From an uncultured Oscillospiraceae bacterium (GTDB taxonomy: Bacteria; Bacillota; Clostridia; Oscillospirales; Oscillospiraceae): DNA of 43,279 nt. The stretch is from NCBI GenBank assembly GCA_947591105.1, contig CANQDL010000005.1, positions 1-43,279 of the forward strand, read 5' to 3'. The translations under genes were made by a program, and so were the position numbers. This document shows, piece by piece, positions 5,902-12,866 of the stretch (the stretch's first letter is position 1; each line of letters opens with the position of its first letter). The notes beneath the pieces were generated by a model that was not told the origin of the DNA, did no database searches, and saw only the letters and a list, made by a program, of their open reading frames with translations.

Positions 5902-7854
5902 TTGGTGATAACATTGATAGAACATCATGACATCGCGGGGTACTGCCGGATATCGGTGGACGAGGACGTGGGGCGGGAGAATGTGTCCATCGAGAACCAG
6001 AAGGCCATCATCGAGGACTTCGTAAAGCGCCGGTTTCCGGGAAGCACCCTCACCATGTACGAGGACCGGGACCGGTCCGGGTACAGCTTCACCCAGCGGG
6101 AGGGCTACCAGGCCATGCGGCCCAAGCTGCTCTGCCATCAGTATGACATCCTGATCGTCAAGGACTTCTCCCGATTCTCCCGGCGAACCAGCCGGGGGCT
6201 GGTGGAGCTGGAGGATCTGCGGGACGCGGGGGCGCGGATCATCGCCATTGACGACAACATCGACTTCCCCCAGTCGGATCAGTGGGAGAACATCATCCTC
6301 CGGTTTTTCCTCAACGAGATGCCGGTGACGGACAGTTCCCGAAAGGTGCGGTCGGTCATCACCCGCCGGCAGCAGGACGGGGAGTGGATCTGCGCCGCGC
6401 CCTACGGGTACATCCTCAAGGGCAAGGGGTTCGAGGTGGTGCCTGTGGAGGCGGACGTGATCCGGCAGATATTCCGGCTCTATCTGGACGGCTGGGGCTA
6501 CAAGAAGATCGCAAACCACCTCACTGACCAGCACATCCCCACGCCCCGGATGGCGGAGCGGGAGCGCAAGGAGGCGGAGGGGGCCGACTACCGCCGGACG
6601 GTGAAGCCGGAGTGGAGCATCGCCACCGTCCAGACCATCCTGGACAACGACTTTTACATCGGCACCCTCCGGCAGGGCAAATTCACCCGCCGCTCCATCA
6701 ATGGCCGGGATATGCGCCGGGACCAGACGGCCCAGCTGGTCTTTGAAAACCACCACCAGCCCATCATCGACTACCGCACCTTCGCCGCGGCCCGGGAGGC
6801 CCGGCAGCGCCGCTCCGTCAGCTGCTACCGGGGCAATAAGAAGTACGACAATATGTACTCCGGCTTTCTCTGGTGCGGGGACTGCGGCAGCCCCATGTTC
6901 GCCATGAGCACGCCCCGCCTCCGGGAGGCCTACCGCTGCGGGCTCTATCACCGCCGGGGGTTGAAGGGCTGCACCAGCCACCACATCCGGGCCGACAGGC
7001 TGGACGAGGTGTTGAAGCAGTACATCCAAAAGGTGATGGAGAGCTCCGCCGCCATGCTGGCCCGGCTGAACGCGGACCTGAAAAACGAGGACCGGGACGT
7101 ATCTCAGACGGAGACGGCCATGGAGAACCTGGAGAAGGTCCGGGAGCAGCTCCAGGAGGAACTGAAGGCCACCAAGCGCCAGCGGATACGGGACATCATG
7201 AAACACCCGGAGAACGAGGCGCTGCTGGAGGAGACCTACGACGAGATGGAGACGGACCTGACAGGCCGCATCGAGGCCATCCAGACCCAGATCGAGATGA
7301 CCGCCCACCGGCGCAACACCATCATCCGGGTGGACCGGGCGGCCAAGACGGCCATGGACATCTTCGACGACATCCTCCACAAGCCCAGGCTGGACAAGAA
7401 CGACCTGGCCCTCATCGTGGAGCGGATCACGGTCTGGGAGGACCACATCGACGTGCAGCTGAAACCCGACGTGGACAGCATCCTCCGCACGGGGATGCTC
7501 CCGGAGGAGGAAGCGGCAAATTTTAAGTCCGGCACCGTGGATAACTTACAGACCCAGGTCGTCCAGACGTCCTCCAGGCGGGCGGACAAGGTCTACGGTG
7601 TCAACCTTATCAGTGTCGGGTCACCCTCGCGGATGCGCATGGTGCGGCGGATCTCCTTTGGGATGACCACCCGGCCCAGGTCGTCGATGCGCCGCACGAT
7701 CCCTGTTGCTTTCATCTTTATCCTCCTGTCATCTTTTTGTCGGACAGGATTTATTATCCGCAAAAGTCTCAAACCTATACTGCCTGCCGAAAATTGGCAG
7801 AACCGGGCCGAAACCCGCGCCGGCGCTTGCGCCCGGTCATGGGGTATGGTATAA
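5902..7854 (+). CDS. Large serine recombinase whose frame runs through an attachment junction
   Basis: Site-specific integrase/excisionase of the large serine recombinase family. The N-terminal resolvase domain (about 10-150) has the catalytic Ser in AGYCRIS and the VKDFSRFSRR active-site block. A recombinase domain follows (about 165-285, APYGYILKGKGFEVV, WSIATVQTILDNDFYIG), then a zinc ribbon (about 318-365, CGDCGSP and CGLYHRRGLKGC) and a coiled coil (about 375-470). Start is a non-ATG codon: TTG 5902, GTG 5905 or TTG 5914; GGTGAT at 5904-5909 could serve the last. The family-like part ends near residue 572 (VYGVNLISVGS). From there to 7854 the frame is only the antisense of a spoVT fragment and its upstream region, so the last 78 or so residues come from host DNA after integration. 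In the excised circle the C-terminus would differ. Confidence 0.9.
   Translation: MVITLIEHHDIAGYCRISVDEDVGRENVSIENQKAIIEDFVKRRFPGSTLTMYEDRDRSGYSFTQREGYQAMRPKLLCHQYDILIVKDFSRFSRRTSRGLVELEDLRDAGARIIAIDDNIDFPQSDQWENIILRFFLNEMPVTDSSRKVRSVITRRQQDGEWICAAPYGYILKGKGFEVVPVEADVIRQIFRLYLDGWGYKKIANHLTDQHIPTPRMAERERKEAEGADYRRTVKPEWSIATVQTILDNDFYIGTLRQGKFTRRSINGRDMRRDQTAQLVFENHHQPIIDYRTFAAAREARQRRSVSCYRGNKKYDNMYSGFLWCGDCGSPMFAMSTPRLREAYRCGLYHRRGLKGCTSHHIRADRLDEVLKQYIQKVMESSAAMLARLNADLKNEDRDVSQTETAMENLEKVREQLQEELKATKRQRIRDIMKHPENEALLEETYDEMETDLTGRIEAIQTQIEMTAHRRNTIIRVDRAAKTAMDIFDDILHKPRLDKNDLALIVERITVWEDHIDVQLKPDVDSILRTGMLPEEEAANFKSGTVDNLQTQVVQTSSRRADKVYGVNLISVGSPSRMRMVRRISFGMTTRPRSSMRRTIPVAFIFILLSSFCRTGFIIRKSLKPILPAENWQNRAETRAGACARSWGMV
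7593..7715 (-). pseudogene. spoVT: 5' fragment of a spoVT/AbrB-family gene cut by integration
   Basis: SpoVT is a sporulation transcription factor with an N-terminal AbrB swapped-hairpin DNA-binding domain and a C-terminal GAF domain, about 180 residues. Here the ATG (7715-7713) has GGAGG at good distance and the first 33 residues (MKATGIVRRIDDLGRVVIPK, then EIRRTMRIREGDP) agree almost completely with the well-known SpoVT start. Right after GDP the family sequence stops; seven unrelated residues and TAG follow, made of recombinase-gene DNA. The rest of the gene is not in the window. On the minus strand upstream, GTATA (7780-7776), 17 bases and GATAATA (7758-7752) loosely resemble a sigma-G promoter, which would fit spoVT but is weak evidence. 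The intact 5' end and ribosome site suggest a split gene, not old decay. Confidence 0.85.
7611..7622. other. Probable attachment-site junction (right end of the element)
   Basis: This is where spoVT homology (Gly-Asp-Pro codons at 7625-7617, minus strand) gives way to recombinase-gene sequence. The crossover dinucleotide lies in or beside these bases. No second copy of this junction was found elsewhere in the window, so the left end is probably outside it. Confidence 0.55.
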
Positions 7855-7855
7855 T
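7827..7855 (+). promoter_or_regulatory. Promoter upstream of the NlpC/P60 gene (distal)
   Basis: TTGCGC (7827-7832), 17-base spacer, TATAAT (7850-7855) with TATGG just before it. It would give a leader of about 170 bases. Confidence 0.6.
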
Positions 7856-7939
7856 GACGCCGTCGTCCGCCTGCGACGGACACAGCACGGAGAGGATCTT
7901 CCGGACGGTATTCGGCCCGCCAGCGGACGGAGCGGAATC

Positions 7940-7969
7940 TTAAGAATGAATTAAGCTTTGGTCTATAAT
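7940..7969 (+). promoter_or_regulatory. Promoter upstream of the NlpC/P60 gene (proximal)
   Basis: TTAAGA (7940-7945), 18-base spacer, TATAAT (7964-7969). The expected start point (about 7976) puts the hairpin at 7985-8023 at the very 5' end of the message. Confidence 0.5.
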
Positions 7970-7984
7970 TTGGCCACATGTTTG

Positions 7985-8023
7985 CCTCCTGTCCGTGTTA
8001 TGCTGGATAAAACGGACGGGAGG
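7985..8023 (+). promoter_or_regulatory. Hairpin that hides the ribosome site of the NlpC/P60 gene
   Basis: CCTCCTGTCCGT (7985-7996) pairs over 12 bases, one of them a G-T pair, with ACGGACGGGAGG (8012-8023) around a 15-base loop. The GGGAGG ribosome site (8018-8023) is entirely within the stem. The 7-12 bases upstream also read AGGAGG on the minus strand, but no minus-strand gene starts here. Confidence 0.6.
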
Positions 8024-8032
8024 CGATGGACT

Positions 8033-8767
8033 GTGCAGACGGAAAAGACCGTCAAAAGGCGGGTGCGGGCGGAGCTGGCCGCGGCGGCGCTGCTGGCGCT
8101 GATCGCGCTGCTGCTGGCGCTGGCCAGGTGCGGCTGCAGGCCGGGGGACATCCTGTCCGTGCTGACCGGCCGGGGCGCGATCCTCCAGTGGCAGAGGGGA
8201 AGATTCGTCTATGTGGAGCGGGGCGAGAACCGCTCCAACGACATCGACCAGAGCCGCCTGGCCGACCTGGACGCAAAGACTGCCCGGGGACTGGCGTCCT
8301 GGGCGGAGATGGCCTGGGACAACCGGTGGGGCTATGTGTGGGGCACCTTCGGGGACGTGCTGGACGAGGATCTGCTGGAATACAAGCTGGAGCAGTTCGG
8401 CCAGAAGGTGCAGGAGCACGAGTCCGTGATCCGCAAGAAGTGGATGGATCGGCGCACCGTGGACTGCGCCGGGCTGATCAAGAGCTACTGCTGGTACGAC
8501 CCCGGCGCCAACCAGATCCGCTACGGGGGCGGGGACATGCCCGACGTGGGCACCGACGGGTTCTATGACCTGGCGCCGGAGAAGGGGCCCATCGACACCC
8601 TGCCGGAGACGCCGGGTCTGCTGGTGTACGCCCCGGGCCACATAGGGGTGTACGTAGGCGGCGGGTGGGCCGTGGAGGCCATCTCCCACGCCGGCGGCGT
8701 GGTCAAGACCCGGGTGGCCGACCGCACCTGGACGCACTGGCTCCAATGCCCGTACATCCAATATTGA
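8033..8767 (+). CDS. Membrane-anchored NlpC/P60-type peptidoglycan hydrolase
   Basis: A 244-residue protein. A basic N-terminus (KTVKRRVR) precedes one strong hydrophobic helix (about 15-32, AAAALLALIALLLALA), followed by the extracellular domain. NlpC/P60 features are the WGYVWGTFGDV block, the nucleophile Cys in VDCAGLI (about residue 145) and the catalytic His in APGHIGVYVG (about 203). The family cleaves peptide bonds in peptidoglycan stems. I chose GTG 8033 as the start because GGGAGG lies nine bases before it; an ATG at 8000 is in frame but sits in the hairpin loop without a ribosome site. The asnS promoter overlaps the last codons. Confidence 0.8.
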   Translation: MQTEKTVKRRVRAELAAAALLALIALLLALARCGCRPGDILSVLTGRGAILQWQRGRFVYVERGENRSNDIDQSRLADLDAKTARGLASWAEMAWDNRWGYVWGTFGDVLDEDLLEYKLEQFGQKVQEHESVIRKKWMDRRTVDCAGLIKSYCWYDPGANQIRYGGGDMPDVGTDGFYDLAPEKGPIDTLPETPGLLVYAPGHIGVYVGGGWAVEAISHAGGVVKTRVADRTWTHWLQCPYIQY

Positions 8768-8792
8768 AAAATGGAAATAATGCGTATATAAT
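8764..8792 (+). promoter_or_regulatory. Promoter of asnS
   Basis: TTGAAA (8764-8769) overlapping the stop of the preceding gene, 17-base spacer, TATAAT (8787-8792). Confidence 0.8.
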
Positions 8793-8828
8793 GGCGGCAT
8801 ACTGATTTGGCGATAGGGAGGCAGAGGC

Positions 8829-10223
8829 ATGACCAGAACAAAGATCGCCCGGCTTTGGCAGGACGCTTCTTCATATGCGGACGCGGACGTCACCGTCTGC
8901 GGCTGGGCGCGGACCATACGGGATCAGAAGAATTTCGGCTTTATCGACTTAAACGACGGCAGCGCCTTCAAGGGCGTGCAGATCGTGTTCGAGCGGGCCG
9001 TTTTGGACAATTATGACGAGATCGCCCGGCTCAACGTGGGCGCGGCGCTGATCGTGACCGGCAAGCTGGTGCTGACCCCCCAGGCCAAGCAGCCCTTTGA
9101 GATCAAGGCGAAGAGCATCGCCGTGGAGGGCGTGTCCGCCCCGGACTACCCCCTGCAGAAAAAGCGCCACACGGTGGAGTATCTGCGCACCATACAGCAT
9201 CTGCGGCCCAGGACGAACCTATTCTCCGCGGCCTTCCGGGTGCGCTCCGTGGCGGCCCAGGCCGTCCACGAGTTCTTCCAGAGCCGGGGATTCGTGTACG
9301 TGCACACCCCCATCATCACCGGCTCCGACTGCGAGGGCGCCGGGGAGATGTTCCGGGTCACCACCATTGATCCGGACAACCCGCCCCGGAAAGAGGACGG
9401 CTCCGTGGACTTCTCCCAGGACTTCTTCGGAAAGGCTACCAATCTGACCGTGTCCGGCCAGCTGAACGCAGAGAACTTCGCCATGGCCTTCGGGGACGTG
9501 TACACCTTCGGCCCCACCTTCCGGGCGGAAAATTCCAACACCCAGCGCCACGCGGCGGAGTTCTGGATGATTGAGCCGGAGATGGCCTTCTGCGATCTGG
9601 AGGGCGATTTGGAGTGCATGGAGGCCATGGTGAAGCACATCATCAACACCGTGCTGGAAAAGTGCCCCCAGGAGATGGAGTTTTTCAACGCCTTTGTGGA
9701 CAAGGGCCTGCTGGAGCGGCTGCGCCATGTGGCGGGCAGCGACTTTGCCCGGGTCACGTATACCGAGGCGGTGGCGCTTTTGGAAAAGTCCGGCGCGGAC
9801 TTTAAGTACCCGGTGTCCTGGGGCATGGATCTGCAGACCGAGCATGAGCGGTATCTGACCGAGCAGATCTACAAACGGCCGGTGTTCGTCACCGACTATC
9901 CCAAGCAGATCAAGGCCTTTTACATGCGCCTGAACGACGACGGCAAGACCGTGGCCGCGGCGGACTGCCTGGTGCCGGGCATTGGGGAGATCATCGGCGG
10001 CAGCCAGCGCGAGGAACGGCTGGACGTGCTTACCGCCCGGATGGCCGAGCTGGGCCTCAAGCAGGAGGACTACTGGTGGTATCTGGATCTGCGCCGCTAC
10101 GGCTCCTGCCGCCACGCGGGCTTTGGCCTGGGCTTTGAGCGGATGGTGATGTATCTGACCGGCATCTCCAACATCCGGGACGTGGAGCTGCACCCCCGCA
10201 CGGTGGGCAACGCGGAGTTCTGA
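8829..10223 (+). CDS. asnS: Asparagine--tRNA ligase
   Basis: Charges tRNA-Asn with asparagine in the cytoplasm. The 464-residue class IIb synthetase has an N-terminal OB-fold anticodon-binding domain (about 15-105, [20 protein letters not shown]), then a catalytic domain with motif 1 ([20 protein letters not shown]), motif 2 ([20 protein letters not shown]) and motif 3 ([15 protein letters not shown]). The pattern GEMFRVTT and the EFWMIEPEM block identify AsnRS and not AspRS. Start ATG 8829 has GGGAGG ten bases upstream. It is transcribed alone from 8764-8792 and ends at a bidirectional terminator shared with cls. No T-box leader is visible; the leader is too short. Confidence 0.96.
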   Translation: MTRTKIARLWQDASSYADADVTVCGWARTIRDQKNFGFIDLNDGSAFKGVQIVFERAVLDNYDEIARLNVGAALIVTGKLVLTPQAKQPFEIKAKSIAVEGVSAPDYPLQKKRHTVEYLRTIQHLRPRTNLFSAAFRVRSVAAQAVHEFFQSRGFVYVHTPIITGSDCEGAGEMFRVTTIDPDNPPRKEDGSVDFSQDFFGKATNLTVSGQLNAENFAMAFGDVYTFGPTFRAENSNTQRHAAEFWMIEPEMAFCDLEGDLECMEAMVKHIINTVLEKCPQEMEFFNAFVDKGLLERLRHVAGSDFARVTYTEAVALLEKSGADFKYPVSWGMDLQTEHERYLTEQIYKRPVFVTDYPKQIKAFYMRLNDDGKTVAAADCLVPGIGEIIGGSQREERLDVLTARMAELGLKQEDYWWYLDLRRYGSCRHAGFGLGFERMVMYLTGISNIRDVELHPRTVGNAEF

Positions 10224-10241
10224 TCCCGGTTTGAAAACATG

Positions 10242-10278
10242 AAAAAGCGCCGCCCCGGGTGGGGCGGCGCCGCTTTTT
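10242..10278. terminator. Bidirectional terminator between asnS and cls
   Basis: A long GC stem around CCGCCCC and GGGGCGG, flanked by AAAAAGCG on the left and CGCTTTTT on the right, so it has a T-tract in both reading directions between two convergent genes. Confidence 0.9.
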
Positions 10279-10280
10279 GT

Positions 10281-11861
10281 TCACATCAGGGGGGCGGCCA
10301 GCTTCAGGATGGCGGCGCCCAGGCGGGTGACGAGCTTCTGGGCGCGCACCTGCTCTTCGGTGATCTGCCGGCACTGGGGGAAGGTCTGGCGGAAGTCCCG
10401 GAGGATGTCCGGGATGACCGGGGACTTGTACAGATACGCCGCGCACTCAAAGTGCAGGTACAGACTCCGGTAATCCAGGTTGATGGTGCCCACCACCGCC
10501 TTGGCGTCGTCGCTGACGAATACCTTGGAGTGGATGAAGCCGGGGGCGTACTCGTATATCTTCACCCCTGCCGACACGAGGGACTTGTAGTGGCCCTTTG
10601 CCAGAAGGTTGGCGTATTTCTTGTCCGGGATGCCCGGCAGGATGAGCCGCACGTCTACCCCCCGGCGGGCGGCAAAGGTGAGGGCGGTGAGCATCTCGTT
10701 GTCCAGAATGAGGTAGGGCGTCATGATGTACACATAGTCCCGGGCGGTGTTGAGGATGTCCAGATAGACCATCTCCCCGGTGAGCTCCTCGTCAAGGGGG
10801 CTGTCCCCGAAGGGGATCACATAGCCGTCCTGTCCGCTCCGGGAGCCGTCAGAGGCGGGCTCTATCAGATAGGGAACGTAATCCCGCTGCTTGTCCCCGG
10901 CGTTCCAAAGCCGCAGGAACATGAGGGTCAGCGAGCACACCGCGTCCCCCTGGAGCATGATGGCCGCGTCCTTCCAGTGGCCGAACTTCTCCCGGCGGTT
11001 GATGTACTCGTCCGCCAGGTTCACCCCGCCGGTGAAGCCCACCTTGCCATCGATCACCAGGATCTTCCGGTGATCCCGGTTGTTGTAGGAGGTGGAGATA
11101 AAGGGCCGGATGGGGGCGAACACCTTGCAGCGGATGCCCAGCTGGCGCAGATGCTTGGGGTAGCTGGCGGGCAGGCGCAGCAGGGAGCAGGTGCCGTCGT
11201 AAAGCACCCGCACGTCCACGCCCTGGCGGGCCTTCCGGGCCAGGATGTCCAGCACCCCGTCCCACATCTCCCCCTCTTCCACGATGAAGTACTCCAGAAA
11301 GATGAACTTCTCCGCCTTCTCCAGCTGCTGGAGCATGGCCTCGTACTTCGTCTCGCCCTGGGGGAAGTAGACGGCTTTGGTGTTCTCATAGACCGGATAG
11401 CCGTTGCTCCGGGCGGTGTAGACCGCCAGGGGGTACAGCTCCGGCTCCTGGCTCTTGAGCCGCTCCATCAGCGCCGTCTGCTCCGGCATGAAGCAGGCGC
11501 TCTCCTGCTCCACCTGCTGGATCACCCGCTGCTCATTCCGGTGGCCCACGTCAAAGGAGATGAACAGGTACAGCAGCACCCCGAACACCGGCACCAGCGC
11601 GATGATGGCGCACCAGGTCAGCTTTACGCTGGGGTTGGAGGGCGTGCTCAGCAGGTATACCAGAAAGGCCGCCGTGAGCAGGGTGACGACGCCGGACAGG
11701 TAGATGCTGTACTGCTGCAGCCGGCCGAAGATCACAAACAGCACCGCTATCTGTGCCAGCAGCATCAGCATTGCCACGGCGCCGCGCCCAAAGACCACGC
11801 TCAACAGCCCACGCCGGGGCCGCGTGTTCCGGTCTGGCGCGGTTTTCTGCTGCTCTGCCAT
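10281..11861 (-). CDS. cls: Cardiolipin synthase
   Basis: Phospholipase-D-superfamily enzyme that joins two phosphatidylglycerols into cardiolipin at the membrane. The 526-residue protein has two N-terminal hydrophobic segments (GAVAMLMLLAQIAVLFVIFG and VVTLLTAAFLVYLL, plus a third around LTWCAIIALVPVFGVLLYLF), then two HKD motifs: HRKILVIDGKVGFTGG and HSKVFVSDDAKAVVGT. Both have the H-x-K-x4-D pattern. I place the start at 11861 (MAEQQKTAP), because GGAGG precedes it at nine bases; an ATG 45 bases further upstream has no such site. A TATAAT-like -10 lies at 11897-11892 (minus), with a poor -35. It ends at the shared terminator. Confidence 0.93.
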   Translation of the reverse strand: MAEQQKTAPDRNTRPRRGLLSVVFGRGAVAMLMLLAQIAVLFVIFGRLQQYSIYLSGVVTLLTAAFLVYLLSTPSNPSVKLTWCAIIALVPVFGVLLYLFISFDVGHRNEQRVIQQVEQESACFMPEQTALMERLKSQEPELYPLAVYTARSNGYPVYENTKAVYFPQGETKYEAMLQQLEKAEKFIFLEYFIVEEGEMWDGVLDILARKARQGVDVRVLYDGTCSLLRLPASYPKHLRQLGIRCKVFAPIRPFISTSYNNRDHRKILVIDGKVGFTGGVNLADEYINRREKFGHWKDAAIMLQGDAVCSLTLMFLRLWNAGDKQRDYVPYLIEPASDGSRSGQDGYVIPFGDSPLDEELTGEMVYLDILNTARDYVYIMTPYLILDNEMLTALTFAARRGVDVRLILPGIPDKKYANLLAKGHYKSLVSAGVKIYEYAPGFIHSKVFVSDDAKAVVGTINLDYRSLYLHFECAAYLYKSPVIPDILRDFRQTFPQCRQITEEQVRAQKLVTRLGAAILKLAAPLM

Positions 11862-11976
11862 GGGAAACGACCTCCTTTGGGAAAACGACTTATTATATAG
11901 TGCCATTTTTTATGCGAAAAATCAAGTGGGGGACGCCGCCGGCCCGTTTTGCGAAAAAAGATAAAAAAAAAACACC

Positions 11977-12026
11977 TTGACAAGGGCGGAAGCATATGAT
12001 AACATATGAACAATCAATCATATGTT
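11977..12026 (+). promoter_or_regulatory. Promoter and operator of the metal-resistance operon
   Basis: TTGACA (11977-11982), 17-base spacer, TAACAT (12000-12005). A perfect inverted repeat AACATATGA (12001-12009), 8-base gap, TCATATGTT (12018-12026) covers the -10 and the start point; a third related half-site GCATATGAT is at 11992-12000. This is the layout of an ArsR/CadC-type operator, where the repressor blocks RNA polymerase until metal is bound. Confidence 0.8.
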
Positions 12027-12046
12027 TGTTTGAAGGGAGGATCGCC

Positions 12047-12406
12047 ATGGACAGTGTTGAGATCGAACGGTGCGGTTTTCTGTGCGTGCATGAGCAGACC
12101 GTGGAGCGGGTGCTGGAGCAGATGCCGGACGACGAGAAGCTGTATGATCTGGCGGAGCTGTTCAAGGTGTTCGGGGATTCCACCCGGGTGAAGATCCTGT
12201 ACGCGCTGTTTGAGGCGGAGCTGTGCGTGTGCGACATCGCCCAGCTGCTGGGTCTGACCCAGTCCGCCGTCAGCCACCAGCTGCGGGTGCTGAAGGCCAG
12301 CCGTCTGGTCAAACCACGGAAGGACGGAAAGACGGTGTTCTACTCCCTGGCGGACGACCATGTGCGCACGCTGATCGCCCAGGGGATGGAGCATATCAAC
12401 GAGTAA
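12047..12406 (+). CDS. ArsR/SmtB-family metal-sensing repressor, CadC-like
   Basis: A 119-residue winged-helix repressor that should release DNA when it binds a soft metal ion (Cd, Pb or Zn). The DNA-recognition segment is LTQSAVSHQLRVLKASRLV. Metal-site candidates are the ELCVCDIA motif (the alpha-3 CxC pair of CadC) together with Cys9 and Cys13 in the N-terminal arm, the four-cysteine layout known from CadC. I use ATG 12047, with GGGAGG seven bases before it; the upstream in-frame ATG (11996) lies inside the promoter. It autoregulates the operon through the palindrome at 12001-12026 and is followed, after a repeat-filled gap, by the HMA and P-type ATPase genes. Confidence 0.9.
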   Translation: MDSVEIERCGFLCVHEQTVERVLEQMPDDEKLYDLAELFKVFGDSTRVKILYALFEAELCVCDIAQLLGLTQSAVSHQLRVLKASRLVKPRKDGKTVFYSLADDHVRTLIAQGMEHINE

Positions 12407-12410
12407 AGCC

Positions 12411-12611
12411 TCCAAAGCCTCCCCTGTGTAAGGGGAGGTGGCCGCCAAAGGCGGCCGGAGGGGTTGTCCCCGGAGAACAATCCCCCAGTCTCCGGCTGAC
12501 GCCGGAGCCAGCCCCCTTTGCACAAGGGGGCCAATAAAGAGGCAGACCAACAGACAATCCCTCAGTCAGCGCTGCGCGCTGCCAGCCCCCTTTGCACAAG
12601 GGGGCCAATAA
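12411..12611. repeat. Palindromic repeat cluster between repressor and metallochaperone
   Basis: A chain of short GC-rich palindromes (CCTCCCC/GGGGAGG, GGCCGCC/GGCGGCC, CTCCGGC/GCCGGAG). A 29-base unit starting CAGCCCCCTTTGCACAAG and ending CCAATAA occurs twice as a direct repeat, at 12509-12537 and 12583-12611. Related units lie at 40940-41040 and 43080-43279. It resembles REP/MITE-like dispersed intergenic repeats. In the operon message it would form stable hairpins that could tune expression of the downstream genes. Confidence 0.75.
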
Positions 12612-12644
12612 GGAAGAAATTTAATTTGAGAGGAGATATATACC

Positions 12645-12866
12645 ATGAAAAAGACCTATAAGCTCATCGACCTGGACTGCGCCAACTGCGCCCGGAAGAT
12701 GGAGGACGCCATCAAGAAGCTGGACGGGGTCACCGACGCCAACGTCAGCTTCCTCACCCAGAAGATGACCGTGGAGGCAGAGGACGGCCGCTTTGACCAG
12801 ATCATGCAGCAGGTGGTCAAGTGCTGCAAGCGGGTGGAGCCTGACTGCCAGATCGTACTGAAATGA
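12645..12866 (+). CDS. Free-standing HMA heavy-metal-binding domain protein
   Basis: A 73-residue metallochaperone-like protein with the ferredoxin-like HMA fold. The metal-binding loop DCANCARKM gives Cys12 and Cys15 (C-x2-C). Two further cysteines (KCCKR) and one (DCQIVLK) near the C-terminus are unusual additional ligand candidates. Start ATG 12645 has GAGGAG upstream. The gene overlaps the ATPase by four bases (ATGA), so the two are translationally coupled. The ATPase lacks its own N-terminal HMA domain, so this protein probably supplies that domain in trans. Confidence 0.9.
   Translation: MKKTYKLIDLDCANCARKMEDAIKKLDGVTDANVSFLTQKMTVEAEDGRFDQIMQQVVKCCKRVEPDCQIVLK

Noticed and set aside
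8000-8032. ATG 8000 as start of the NlpC/P60 gene
   Set aside because: It lies in a hairpin loop with no ribosome site; GTG 8033 has GGGAGG at nine bases.
12509-12611. CRISPR-like direct repeat
   Set aside because: Only two copies with a palindromic, non-spacer interval; the same unit occurs elsewhere singly and no cas gene is near.
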